Notes: generated by a model not told the origin, from the sequence alone. Positions 31,415-42,023 are shown, counted from the stretch's first letter. The stretch is 64,000 nt of DNA from Cymbomonas tetramitiformis (GCA_001247695.2 LGRX02034710.1:1-64000), one strand, 5' to 3'. Program-made: numbers and translations.

Positions 31415-33564
31415 CAAACTTTGAGCAAACTCTGATTTCATCAATTATTCATGTATCAATCGATGTGATTGGCCAAACAAATATGTTTCATTTTGAACCA
31501 AAGATGAAGCGAAATTGTTCATCTTTCAAATCTCAAGCTGATTTCATAGTAATATGTTGTCAATTGCAATTGGTGAACAAACAAATCAAATCAAATTGTG
31601 TCGTACTATTCAAATGACAAGATAGTTGTGATTCATTGTTTAAATATTCGATCATATTTGATAATTGATTGGTTGTAAATTTTGATGTGAAGTTTGTCTT
31701 AGATATCGTGAGTGGTTTATGGTTAATAGACACTGAGAGGCCCACATGTGACATGTGCCCACAGGGCAGAAGTGGTTGTGGTGTGGTTGCAGTGTAAGGC
31801 AGGGCGAGGGGAGGGGGTGGTCGTTAGGGGTGTGACAAGGAATAGTGGGGGACTTATTGGTATGGGGTTGATACAAGGTATGTCAGAACAAAGAAAGAAA
31901 ATGATGGATCGTGACTATGATAAACCGGGTGACCAAATAAATACGGTGACGTGCAGTAAGCGGTTAACTAGATCGCGGCGGTTATAAGATATAGGTTCGT
32001 GCACCCAAGCCCCACCCGGCCAATTGTGATCGAAGCATGCGATGGCATTGACCCCCCAATCATGCGCCCTCCTCCCCCGACCAAACATTCAGCATCCAAC
32101 ACCCCCCAACACATTTCAGTCCAGTGGGGAGAGGGCGAACCCCTTCTCCTCCCCCCAAAATAAAAATGTAATGTAAGCGGCCATGGGCCCAGCTCATATG
32201 GTTCGACGTTCATGACAGTGTCATCAGCCTTCATTTTCGCAGATTTGCGTGTCACTGAGTCTCAATGTCTGATGTGTCCTTGGCGACCACATCCAAATAT
32301 TTAAACAGGTTTTATATTATAAATTATTTATTTTAAATTTATTATAATAAGCGTGACAGATCAAACAGCGACGCATGACGCTGGCGATGATTATCAAAAA
32401 GCGTCATGCATGATGGATGATGACAGCGAACGAAAGCGTCATGCATGATGACAACGATCAAGAAGCGTCTGCGTCTACGTCTACACGATGACAGCGTCTA
32501 CCAATGACAGCAAAGGGGCGACAACCTCATGATTATGATTTCCCCCAAAACATTTTATTTATACACAAAAGTTTGACATAAAAAAACAGATTTTTCAAAG
32601 ATGTGACAAACTCCCGCTTTACTGTCGTGTCATGTCATGTCGTGTTACTGTCATAATTAAAAAGAGCGTGAGCGCAAAAAGCGTGACAGTCGAAAAGCGT
32701 AAAAGCGTCAAAGCGTCAAAGAATAAAATTTAATAAATAATAAGCCGTCGATTCCCCTACGGGTCACGGCCACCCCTGTGGGGGGGGGGGAGGTTCTTCC
32801 CCCACACACCCCCCCCCAAAAAAATGTGAGAAGCAGCTTGCTTTCCATCGGAGTTCGGCCAGCCCATACAGCTGACGTTCATGGTCGATTTCCCTACGGG
32901 TCACGGCCACCCCAAAAAAAAATGTGAGAAGCAGCTTGATTTTCATCGCGATACGGGCTCGGCCAGCCAATACTGTAGAGCTCTACAGCTGACGTTCATG
33001 ACATTGTCATCAACTTTCATTCTCGAAGCTTTACGCGTTACAGTACAGACTGCGTCTCATGTCATGTCATGTCATACGTCTAACGTCTTATGTGTCAATG
33101 TCCAGTCGACCACATCCAAATATTTATACCGTCAATTAAGTCTTCGTCTTATTTTAAAATTAAATAAGTCATATTAAAAATAATACTAGAGTGTTAAGTT
33201 ATACAGTGCTAAGTTATATTTATAATCAACAGTCGTGACACTGTGCAATTCCAATAAAATTAAAAATATATATATTATATATTATATTGACCAATTAAAT
33301 ATATTAAGAGGCTTTGTATTGAATATTCTAAATATCAAATTATATACTGCCGCGTGCGACACATACTTATCCACGACACACGAATCGTTTCGCAGTTTTC
33401 ATCTACGACGCTAAAGTGCGTAACAGGGGTTAAATTGAGTGGGTGTAACGCATACGCTCGAAAAGCGTCTCGCTCGAAAAGCATACGCTCGAAAAGCGTG
33501 ACACAAAGCAGTGTTCGTTTTGGAATACCTGGTTTTCGGCGAAATGAACCTTTAAAAATTTATA
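31415..33564. other. D4 right arm, non-coding
   Basis: Near-copy of 26757-28905 including the GCATGATG repeats and CGCTCGAAAAGCGT motifs. The C-run module near 32790-32820 has changed length. No genes. Confidence 0.75.
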
Positions 33565-33565
33565 C

Positions 33566-33700
33566 ACAAAAGCGTGACATAAAAAACCGGATTTTTCAAA
33601 GAGAGGGACAATCTAAAGATTTTTCCCCAATACACAAAAGCGTGACATAAAAAACCGGATTTTTCAAAGAGGGGGACAATCTAAAGATTTTTCCCCAATA
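33566..33700. repeat. tandem duplication of a 70-bp module
   Basis: Two consecutive copies of a module starting ACAAAAGCGTGACATAAAAA and ending TAAAGATTTTTCCCCAATA. The reverse complement of the same module lies at 16545-16630, left of D3, so the D3-D4 pair is bracketed by inverted copies. Confidence 0.75.
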
Positions 33701-33924
33701 ATATAAAATATAAAATGTGAGGTAAACCGAATAAAATATGAGTTAAACCTTTGTTCGAACCCTTGACTGTCGATCGGCGACCATCGATCTGACGGAGATA
33801 ATTCTTTTTTGCGAGGATCGAGGGGGGGATCAGTGTTAATACTTTAAATCGACGGCCACCGGTAGCTAAGCCCTTAACACTTTTGTATATAAATTTCTAG
33901 AGGTTTGATTTCGTAGAAACCAGC

Positions 33925-34225
33925 TATTAGGGAGGGTGGGGGGACGGAGCCCCCACACTGGGCGAAGTCTAATTTTTTTGTAGTAATAGGCGGATGTGGG
34001 GACACGGAGCCCCCCCCAATGGGCGAAGTTTTAAAATATTCCGAAAAAATGGGGGGTTGTGGGGGGGCAAACCCCCCTACTGGGCGAAGTCTTGAAAATA
34101 GTTTGTAGTAAGGGGGGGGGTGTGGGGGAGCCCCCCACTTGGCGATATCTTAAAAAAAACAGCAGTCGAGGCCTCACGCCTTGTAGTAATGGGATAGTGT
34201 AGGGGGATGGAGCCCCCCCAGTTGA
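33925..34225. repeat. array of five GC-hairpin units
   Basis: Five imperfect units of about 60 bp, each with a G-run, a C-run (GGGG..GGAGCCCCC type) and a GGGCGAAGTCT-like tail, separated by TTGTAGTAA spacers. Each G/C pair can form a hairpin. No coding potential. Confidence 0.75.
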
Positions 34226-34560
34226 CGAAGTCTAAGAAATAAAAGGAGACGAAGGGTGATTATTCACAAAAATTATGACATTAGAAAAGTCGTCTAAAAT
34301 CTTGTTGTAATAACTGTAAACGAAATTATGGATTGCCTTGAAAGTGTTTCATACACGTTTTTCTTTTATAATTCAATACGTGCCATTGAGATTTATATTA
34401 AAATTTAGGCGAGAACAAGGTAATAAATTATATTATTATCGTTATTTGATTGGTCAGAACTTAAAATATTCGATGACGTTCAATTCGTTGCGATCGTTCG
34501 GTAATACTTAGCTCGAGGGTCTCCGAGAGACGACGCCTCCCCTTCTGTCCCCCCCCTCCG
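34226..34560. other. A+T-rich spacer
   Basis: No gene or clear repeat recognised between the hairpin array and the GC-rich module. Confidence 0.4.
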
Positions 34561-34574
34561 TTAATCGATCGGAG

Positions 34575-34640
34575 CGCGCGAGCGCGAGCGGAGCGGGGGC
34601 GAAGCCTCCGCGACGCGAAGCGGTAGCAGCGCGCGGTCGG
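34575..34640. repeat. GC-rich hairpin repeat, copy 2
   Basis: GCGAGCGGAGCGGGGGCGAA followed by GCCTCCGCGACGCGAAGCGG; same family as 16216-16280 and 50646-50712. Confidence 0.7.
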
Positions 34641-34768
34641 TTGATGTTCGACTTGGACTTCGAACGCCAACGCCATAAGGCGCATGCCATGCCATGCTAT
34701 GCCATGCAATGCGAATGCCACAGAAGTCAGAACTCCTACTCGCAACCACAATCAATTTTGGAGATTGA

Positions 34769-34802
34769 TTTTTCCCCACCTGTACGTTCACGTACCCCCT
34801 AT
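34769..34802 (-). repeat. element-family left terminus in reverse orientation
   Basis: TTTTTCCCCACCTGTACG then TTCACGTACCCCCTATA is the exact reverse complement of the left terminus at 16982. It marks one end of a further family member extending leftwards; its other end was not identified. Confidence 0.7.
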
Positions 34803-34928
34803 ATATAAAAAGTGGCTAGTATATACCTGTGACCCTTACAAATAAAAAAGGGAAGGGTTATACGCGCTGGAATTCACACGTCGTTTCCGTCTCAATCCCG
34901 GAAAAATTCTGAACCAGCGTGACGGTCA

Positions 34929-35169
34929 TGCTGGACTTCGGGTTTAGGCTTAGTTATTATGGGCTCTGACTAGCCCCTAGCCTGACCCTGCTTCCGTTTC
35001 GTGTCCGTGACATCCTAGCACTGTACTGTACAGTAGTACAGTACAGTAGTACAGTCATTGTTACTGTCTGGGTTTCCGAGAGCATAAAGCTCCGGCCAGA
35101 CACTGTTTATGTGATTATCAGTTTGATGCTTAGCAAGCTTAGCCGGACAGCGTATCTGTCTTCCTCGCA
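34929..35169 (+). repeat. E2 5' LTR
   Basis: 241 bp. It includes a palindromic run of ACTGTACAGTAGTACAGT type (35022-35055). Confidence 0.93.
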
Positions 35170-35603
35170 GGTTATAGGCCGCACCGGCTTTCCGGTGATT
35201 CTGATGATGGCACAGCGCCTTGCTGTTGCCATGTTCGGCTAAGTAGGACGTAGGAGGGGTTGAGCGCCCACTTGGGCGGTGGTGAATTCTTACGGTATGG
35301 CCTTTTGACTTGGCAGTGATGGCGGCACGCATTGTGCTCGCCTTCGCTGCGCAGGAGATCAGCTGGTGACGGATTATTTTATTTTACAGAAGCATCGTCG
35401 CAGCGAGAGTTATTCTGTTTCGTGCGCCGCTGGCTCCGGCGAGGTCGTTCCACACGTGGCTGAATTTTGGCCGCTCTCATGGTTTCGCTTACGACCTGTG
35501 GATTTTGATCTGTCGACTGAGACTTCTACCAAGCATCTGGCCGCTGTAAGCGTTCTCTCACCATCCCCCTGTTCAGCTCAACCTTCTCCCCTGTCTCTCT
35601 ATA

Positions 35604-37778
35604 ATGGTTACCACAGCAAATAGAATGACGCGTTCCCGCGTCCGTAGATTACAGACGATTTTTGATGATGTGGGTGCACAGCACTCAGCGACGCCGCAGA
35701 CACCGCAGCTGCCGGCTCCGAACACCGCGGCTGCGAGAGAGGTCCTTGAGAAACTTCAACAGCTGGCTCGAGACAGTTTCGACAGGAGGGTTGCCAAAAT
35801 TGTTGCCACCAAAATTCTCGGAGACAAGTCAGAGCGATTCGCTGGTACAGAGGCAGATGCTGTGGACATTTTTTCACAATTAATGCATGAGCTCCGCGCT
35901 CAGTTTGTGCTTCAGTCGACGGCGTTTGCTCCCCTGTTTGACTTGGCTGACGTGGCAGTTGAGGCGAGACATGAGGCAAATGAATTATTGCTTTCGGCTC
36001 TGACATTTCTGGCTCGCCCTGGCTCGCCTGCCCGTGACTGGCTTGAGGCCTCTGGGTCCGACGCTCCTGGAGATGGCAAGCGCGCTGCCCTTGAGGTAGT
36101 GCGCATGCTCCAGGAGCGTTCGGAACCCTTTGACTCTTTTGAGTCGCTGCTGGCGGTCCGCATCCCCAGCAGCAAAGATCCTGACCGTGGCATCCGCGAG
36201 TTCAATGGCCTGTTGCGGGACGTTCAGCGTTCCCACAACTTGCCAGAGGACGCGGTGAAACGGCAGTTTCTGAAGGCTCTCGGCAATTCGGCAATGTACC
36301 GTGACTTGGCTAATTCCTTGGCTCGGGCTGACCAGCGGCAGGGCGTGTCTCTTTTGACTATTCAGGCTCGTGTGCGGGAGCAGTTCCGCCACGGCCTGCA
36401 AGTCTCTGACACCCCTGTTTCTGCTCTGTCATTCGGCGATGGCGCGTCTGACCTGGCTGCGGCGTTGTCCAGTCTGCAGAAGCAGCTGGAGCGCATGCAG
36501 CAGGACATTCGTGACCTGAAGCGGCAGAAACGGGAAGGGGCACCGCCTGCGGGCAAGCACCTTACCCGCTCTGCTGCTAAGCATCATCGTGCTGGTGTTA
36601 AACCACTTGGCACCGCTCCTCCTGTCTCATTTGACAAGAAGAGCGGTGCCTTCGTGCCCCACTGCAAGAATGCGGTGTGTGCACAAAGTGGTTTGAAGCA
36701 CTGGCATGCTGAATGCCCCAACGGCGGTCTTCACTCTGCCCACTATTGTGGTGCAGTTGAAGACTACGAGTCTGACTGCTTGGCTGTTCGTTTCCAGCGT
36801 TTCTATGACGCGGGGGATGGGCACGCCTTCGAGTCACTCTGCACGATGGAGGGTCGCCCAGAGGTGTGCGAGCTGTCGGCGCATTCCTTTGTGCCGGCTG
36901 AGCCCACATCTCTGAAGCACTTTCAGGATGCGGCGGCTTCCGCTCAGGATGCGGCAGCTGACGATGACGGCGAGGCTCACTTTCCTCTAGCCACATTCCA
37001 CTCGGGTGCACGGGGTTCGATTCCGCCACCGCCTGCGGTTCGGGATCCCTCTGCGCTCGTGGCTGGTGGTGTGCCTACGGCTCATGACCCGCCAGTGGCT
37101 ATGCCTGGCTCTCTCGGCTTGCCCGGTTCTGTCCCATCGCTCCAGCTTGGCGACACGGCACCGGCTCCGCTGTTCGCTGGCATGACGATTGAGACTTCTG
37201 AAATTGGCTCTGAAGGCTCTGACAACGACCAAGGCTCTGACGATGGCTCTGACGGCGGACGGCAAGTGGCTTTTGACTCCTTCGGCACTCCTGACCATGG
37301 CTCTGACAGGGGAGCATCGCCACTTGCAGCTCCGATGTTTCGTCCACGGGCTCCGCCGGGTTTTCTCCGGTGTGCCTTGATGTCTTCAGTGCTCTGCTGT
37401 TCTCTGTTGGCCAGTGCTACGGCGTCTCTGGTTGCCGTGGGCGGTGGTGACAGGGGCCTGGTTGAGCCCGGAGTCACCGTCCATCGGTCTACTGGGGATC
37501 TCTTTGCTTCGGATCCGCCATTTGGCTTTCTGGACATCCGTGATTGGCCGCCCGACGATCGAGTTCTTTCATCTCTTTCTTCAAAGTTCAAAACACCATG
37601 GGATCTTACTTGTCTGACTTCTTCAGTTAATTTGCTTTCGGCTACGGATCCACCTTACCCACTTGGGTCTGGTGGTGCTCAATCAGTGACAGACAATTTG
37701 CAATTCACTTCGGGAGTCTTCTATGTTTACATCCCGACCGCTGAACTCAGCCCTGCTGACCAGCCTCGAAGTGGCTGA
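35604..37778 (+). CDS. gag: E2 gag-like polyprotein
   Basis: Intact 724-aa ORF starting MVTTANRMTRSRVRR. Helical capsid-like region (REVLEKLQQLARDSFDRRV, FVLQSTAFAPLFDLADVAVE, AVKRQFLKALGNSAMYRDL), then a short coiled coil (SSLQKQLERMQQDIRDLKRQ), then a zinc motif CKNAVCAQSGLKHWHAEC (C-X4-C-X6-H-X4-C). An acidic Ser/Asp/Gly-rich zone (DNDQGSDDGSDGG) is followed by a hydrophobic segment (LMSSVLCCSLLASATASLVAV, about 37378-37438) and a C-terminal tail. Same order of parts as E1 and E3. The structural protein would form particles in trans with an autonomous partner. No frameshifts seen. Confidence 0.82.
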   Translation: MVTTANRMTRSRVRRLQTIFDDVGAQHSATPQTPQLPAPNTAAAREVLEKLQQLARDSFDRRVAKIVATKILGDKSERFAGTEADAVDIFSQLMHELRAQFVLQSTAFAPLFDLADVAVEARHEANELLLSALTFLARPGSPARDWLEASGSDAPGDGKRAALEVVRMLQERSEPFDSFESLLAVRIPSSKDPDRGIREFNGLLRDVQRSHNLPEDAVKRQFLKALGNSAMYRDLANSLARADQRQGVSLLTIQARVREQFRHGLQVSDTPVSALSFGDGASDLAAALSSLQKQLERMQQDIRDLKRQKREGAPPAGKHLTRSAAKHHRAGVKPLGTAPPVSFDKKSGAFVPHCKNAVCAQSGLKHWHAECPNGGLHSAHYCGAVEDYESDCLAVRFQRFYDAGDGHAFESLCTMEGRPEVCELSAHSFVPAEPTSLKHFQDAAASAQDAAADDDGEAHFPLATFHSGARGSIPPPPAVRDPSALVAGGVPTAHDPPVAMPGSLGLPGSVPSLQLGDTAPAPLFAGMTIETSEIGSEGSDNDQGSDDGSDGGRQVAFDSFGTPDHGSDRGASPLAAPMFRPRAPPGFLRCALMSSVLCCSLLASATASLVAVGGGDRGLVEPGVTVHRSTGDLFASDPPFGFLDIRDWPPDDRVLSSLSSKFKTPWDLTCLTSSVNLLSATDPPYPLGSGGAQSVTDNLQFTSGVFYVYIPTAELSPADQPRSG

Positions 37779-37962
37779 GTTTGCTTCAATTGTCCTGGTA
37801 GCTTGATTAGCTTTAGCCCAGTAGTGGGATGACCGGGTCAAGACCCCGGCACCCAGCTAGAAGTGATCGGTTTCCACCGAAGTGAATGTTAGGTGTTTGT
37901 TTATGTCTCGTGGCTGTATATGCTGTACCTGCTTTGCTAGGTAGTCACACCCACGGGTGGTG

Positions 37963-38203
37963 TGCTGGACTTCGGGTTTAGGCTTAGTTATTATGGGCTC
38001 TGACTAGCCCCTAGCCTGACCCTGCATCCGTTTCGTGTCCGTGACATCCTAGCACTGTACTGTACAGTAGTACAGTACAGTAGTACAGTCATTGTTACTG
38101 TCTGGGTTTCCGAGAGCATAAAGCTCCGGCCAGACACTGTTTATGTGATTATCAGTTTGATGCTTAGCAAGCTTAGCCGGACAGCGTATCTGTCTTCCTC
38201 GCA
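37963..38203 (+). repeat. E2 3' LTR
   Basis: 241 bp copy of the 5' LTR; followed by GGTCA target duplication. Confidence 0.93.
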
Positions 38204-38269
38204 GGTCATATCGTCTCGCATCGTCTCGCGTGTCATCGTGAATTTAATTTCCAGGATTATTAAATCACC

Positions 38270-38650
38270 ATCAATTTATCTTCCATCGATATCGCGGATA
38301 CGATTGCCGTTGGCGTTGACTAGCTCAAGGATGAAGAGCTGCGCACCAACATTTACTGCTCATAATTTTCTCAACGGTCCTTCGCTTCGCCTCATGGGCG
38401 GAACGATGTCGTGGCTGCTGTGTTATGCGCAGGGATTTCGGAAGTGTTTGGCTGCTTCTATTTTTCAGTTTACTTATCGTGCATATGTGCCAACTCACGA
38501 TACTCATTGTGCAGCTTGTGTCGCAGGTTTTCCAATGGCGAGGAGGGGCGCGCTTTCTTGTGGTGTGGAAGTCTAGGGCAACCTAGCTTGGGATCACACC
38601 CAACCACATCGGACCCACCTTGTTCTCACGTTTTATTCAACTCGCTTTGA
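38270..38650 (+). repeat. dispersed repeat Z, copy 1
   Basis: From ATCTTCCATCGATATCGCGG to ACGTTTTATTCAACTCGC. Recurs as 39055-39088 plus 42493-42527 (split by E3) and inverted at 43338-43725. A translated frame (SRIRLPLALTSSR to LLCYAQGFRKCL) is preserved between copies, so it may derive from a coding sequence, but no family is recognised. It ends in a 49-nt three-armed fold (38562-38610). Confidence 0.7.
38562..38610 (+). ncRNA. predicted three-armed RNA fold in repeat Z
   Basis: GGTGTGG (38562-38568) pairs with CCACATC (38604-38610) by seven pairs including one G-T. Inside are CTAGG-GCAA-CCTAG (a GNRA-type tetraloop) and TTGGG-ATCACA-CCCAA. The relative at 38744-38801 keeps the outer stem and third arm but has a different, still paired, middle arm. 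No proof of transcription. Confidence 0.4.
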
Positions 38651-38743
38651 ATATGCATACAAAGTTTGAGGAGCATCGAGGTGTGATAAGTTAGAGACTG
38701 ATCGTTATCTTTTTGGGTTTATGGCGTCATCGCGACCTCTTGG

Positions 38744-38801
38744 GGTGTGGAAGTCAAGGTTGAGCATGCCAACCTTGCTTGGGTTCGAACCCAACCACAT
38801 C
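38744..38801 (+). ncRNA. tRNA-like fold lacking a D-arm
   Basis: Outer stem GGTGTGG/CCACATC. Middle hairpin CAAGGTTG-agcatgc-CAACCTTG with 8 bp and a 7-nt loop. Third arm TTGGG-TTCGAA-CCCAA, which contains GGTTCGAACC, matching the tRNA T-arm/B-box consensus except for a 6-nt loop. There is no D-arm and no recognisable A box, so it is not a standard tRNA gene; a tRNA-derived SINE or structured repeat is possible. Confidence 0.4.
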
Positions 38802-38813
38802 GATGGTCACACA

Positions 38814-39038
38814 CGAAATCGTCCCAACTCGGGAAAAGTGAAGTTGAACTTTTCCTGTTCCGTCATGACCGCTCGCATGACGTCAACAGAAATATTCCTG
38901 AAGGGAAGGGTTATACGCGCTGGAACTGGAACGTGGTTTCCGTCTCAGTCCCGAAAAAATTCTGAACCAGCGTGACGGTCATATCGTCTCGCATCGTCTC
39001 GCGTGTCATCGTGAATTTAATTTCCAGGATTATTAAAA
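38814..39038 (+). repeat. dispersed repeat Y, copy 3 (uninterrupted)
   Basis: Contains the empty E2 target GTGACGGTCATATCGTCTCG. Followed by the start of a Z copy (39055). Confidence 0.8.
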
Positions 39039-39088
39039 CATATCATCTATTTATCTTCCATCGATATCGCGGATACGATTGCCGTTGG

Positions 39089-39305
39089 TGCTCGATTTGA
39101 CACTGTGACACCCAAAACTGTCACATGTCACTTCCTATAGTAGGCTGGGTGACCGTCACCACGAGTAGACGGGAAACACCCGTTAGGTATTTATGTTATC
39201 TCTTTCTTTATCAAGACACACTTTACCGTTCTGATTCCGTAACCCTTAACTCACGGTTTATCACTCTAGTTAGATATATATTACCGCCGAACTATATATC
39301 TACCA
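39089..39305 (+). repeat. E3 5' LTR
   Basis: 217 bp; differs from the 3' LTR mainly by three extra bases in CACCACGAGTAGACG near 39160. Confidence 0.92.
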
Positions 39306-39689
39306 GGTTTGGCCCCACTTGCGTTTTATTTAGCCACTGCGAGATTGCCACTATGAGTGGCTAAGCTCGGACGCCTGGGATGGAGTGAGGCGCTCCGCGC
39401 GTGAGAACGCCGGCAGTCACGGGTATGGCCTAAATTTTGTTGGTTGATTTACGGCACGCCGCACCGGTTGGAGAGCAAATTTTCTCGCGGGATTTAACGT
39501 TGGACTGGTTTGCGTTCTCCGGTTGGATCCCACACCGTTGCGTATTGGCCGCCTATTCCACACGACTTACCGGATTTATTTGATCTCTCACGGCTGCTGT
39601 ATCGGCGACCCGCAAGTTTCTTGGCCGCCCACGACTGCCGCATCTCTCACGTTCCTTTGCCTCACTCCGCCCCTTCAGTCCTTCTCATC

Positions 39690-42023
39690 ATGGTTGCTTC
39701 TACTCGAGCCACCGCTAGCATGGCGAATCGCCGACGCGCATTATCCACGATTTTTTTATTCAGCAGCTGCGAGACACGCCAACACTCCAGCCACGCCGCC
39801 GGCAGCACAGCCGGCTGCCAATTCGGCAGGTGCTACGTTCCTAGCCTCGGTGCGTACACTTCAGAGGGAACACTTCGACATGAAGGTCTCCAAGACCGTT
39901 CGTCAAAAGTTGTTCGAGGACAAGAACGGACGGTTTTCCGGGACTGAGTGCCACGCATCCGCGCTCTTCGCCAGGATGGTCTCTGCGCTCCAGACGGCAT
40001 TTGTCACGGAGGACATCGGCTTCGCGCCCCTTTTCCTGCTGGACGATGCTACCCTACCCGTCCGCGTGGAGGCCAACGGCTTGTTGTTCTCCGCGCTCGA
40101 GCTGATGGTTGACCCCGCGTCGCCCGCAGCGGATTGGATGCTTGGACTCTTCGCACTCCAGCTTCCCGTCCGACGGTAAGCGCGTACTGCTTGAGTTTGC
40201 CCGTCGCATGATCCCCGCGGGTGACCCCTTTCAGGGTCAAGCGGACATGCTTGGCATCCGCATCTCTGCGGGCGTGGACCCGCATGACAAGATCGGGGAC
40301 TTCAACGCCGCTCTAAAGGCCGCGAGGACGCGAGCGACGCTCCTGGACGAGGACGTGAAGGCGTTGTTCATCAAGGCCCTCGACACCACCTTCTACCAGC
40401 CGGTGGTGTCCCGTTTGCTTCTCCACGATCAACGTGCCGCTCACGACCCCCTCACAATTCAGCAATGGGTGCGTGAGTGCTACTCCGAGCACGTGCGGGC
40501 GGGCACCGCCACGGCGTCCGCGCACACCGGTACTCTCATGGCACGCATTTCATGGAGGCTGGGGGACACCGATGACTCCGGTGGACCCGGTGAGCTCGCG
40601 GACTTGAGGACCATGGTCCTCGACTTGAAGCGGCAATTGGCCGCGTTTGTCGCACCCGACCGGTCCGCGAGCCGGCCACGCGCGGGTACACTCCCCGCGC
40701 AGACAAGCCGGACCGCCGCATCAAGACCCGCTTCGCGACCACGCCCCTCCCCAAGGGGGGAAATTGGTCTCAAACCGTCTCCAAGAAGGTCGCCTTCCAT
40801 CGCGACACCGGTGCGACCGTTCCCTATTGCCGAAATCAGGTGTGCGCGAAGGGCAAGGCGCGGCATTGGCATCGGGACTGCCCGGACGGGGGCAGGACCG
40901 GACTCTCGGCCTACGCTTTCGCTGAGGAGGCCGAGAACTCGGTGTTGGCCGTGAAATTTCAACATGCCATCGACCACGAAGACGCCGAAGAGTTCGACGC
41001 CCTCTGCATGCTTGCGGGTGGGAAGCCGGACATCTTCGCCGCGACCTCTCCGCGTGCTCGTTCTGCGAGGAGGGCGGTGAGGCCCTCGTGTCCGCCGTCA
41101 CTGAGTTCTCCGAGTTGGCACGCACGGCTGAAGCATCAACATTCAACGTCAACACTTTCACCGCCGACGTGTCGGTGGTGTCGGAACCGGTCGCACACTC
41201 CCCACCCGCGTCGGTTGACTCCGACGAGGAATGGACCGGTCCGCCCAACCCCTTCTGCCCTCCCGTCACCCGCACGTTTGCCGACTTCATCGAGAGCACG
41301 GGGATTGCGTTGGGGTCGCCCGACGAGCCGCCCGTAGGCATGAACTTGCTCATCTCCGCGGTCGATGCACCGGAGGGCGTAGTGGGCTATGAGCCCGCAG
41401 CCAACTGTACATCTCGAGCGACGACGACGGCGAGGATGCCTCGGCTGCGCCGCCACGGCCACGGTACGGCTGTGGAAGGAACATCCCGGGCTTTGGTGGG
41501 TCTGTCCTTACCTTGTCTTTGATGTGTGCACTTTTCGTGATCTGTGCAACCGCCGCGCCGCACACCGTTTCGGTGGTGCCGATGCACACGCATGCACGGC
41601 TCCGCCGGTCGGTGGTGCTGCGTGAGCTGCTTCCGCGGTCCCAACTGCGACGACTTCACCACCTGCGCCGTCTCATGACGATCTTGGCGACGCAGTGGGT
41701 GGTGCGGTGCCGAGTGCTATACCGCCGCGGAGGCATGCGCGGTATCGGGCGCTACGACAGGGATTCCGCTCTCACGGCACTCTCCCGCGTTGCCGCCAGA
41801 GCTCGTGGATCCCGATCCACCGGTTCCGCCTTCACCACCTTACCCGCCACCGCCGTACTCGTCCGATGACGGGGCGCCGACCTCTGGGGACTCCGCGGTT
41901 GAGATCGACAATTCCTCAATTCCGTCTACGCATGATTTCCCGCCGGCCCCGGAGGCCGGCAGCTACCTCAGCCTCACGCTGCTCCGGGCTGGCCGGCCAG
42001 GCCCTGGGACCTCTAGTGGCTGA
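39690..42023 (+). pseudogene. gag: E3 gag-like gene, multiple frameshifts
   Basis: Begins MVASTRATASMANRRR, parallel to the E2 gag start, then the homologous sequence moves between frames: to SAAARHANTPATPP by about 39765, out again near 40165 (DWMLG / SDGKRVLLEF), near 40850 at the zinc motif, and at least once more near 41080. Recognisable parts: FDMKVSKTVRQKLFEDKNGRF, ALFIKALDTTFYQPV, zinc motif CRNQVCAKGKARHWHRDC (C-X4-C-X6-H-X4-C, as in E2), hydrophobic segment LTLSLMCALFVICATAA (about 41500-41550) and a Pro-rich tail ending TSSG. Very GC-rich. Cannot yield full-length Gag. Confidence 0.75.

Larger units (their letters stand above)
28906..33564 (-). mobile_element. element D4: internally deleted copy of D3, interrupted by E4
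   Basis: Left arm 28906-29166 plus 30970-31414 matches D3 16982-17716. The right arm from about 31415 matches D3 from about 26757 to 28905. The join, GAAGTGAG|CAAACTTTGAGC, removes about 9 kb (most of A, satellite, helicase, B) with a few bases of microhomology. D4 sits in direct tandem with D3, sharing the boundary TATA. The LTR element E4 is inserted in the left arm. Confidence 0.8.
34929..38203 (+). mobile_element. E2: gag-only LTR retrotransposon (TR-GAG type), complete
   Basis: LTRs 34929-35169 and 37963-38203 (241 bp each, one substitution seen: CTGCTTCC against CTGCATCC). They begin TGCTGGACTTC and end TCCTCGCA; target duplication GGTCA (34924-34928, 38204-38208). Empty site in repeat Y at about 38975-38985. 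The interior has one intact gag ORF and no pol. The 3' LTR is preceded by GGGTGGTG. Confidence 0.93.
34851..38268 (+). repeat. dispersed repeat Y, copy 2, split by E2
   Basis: 34851-34928 and 38209-38268 join at GTGACGGTCA|TATCGTCTCG to give the sequence seen uninterrupted at 38970-39000. Confidence 0.8.

Noticed and set aside
38744..38801. Canonical tRNA gene
   Set aside because: No D-arm or A box, 6-nt T-loop, and no clear anticodon; kept only as a structured repeat.
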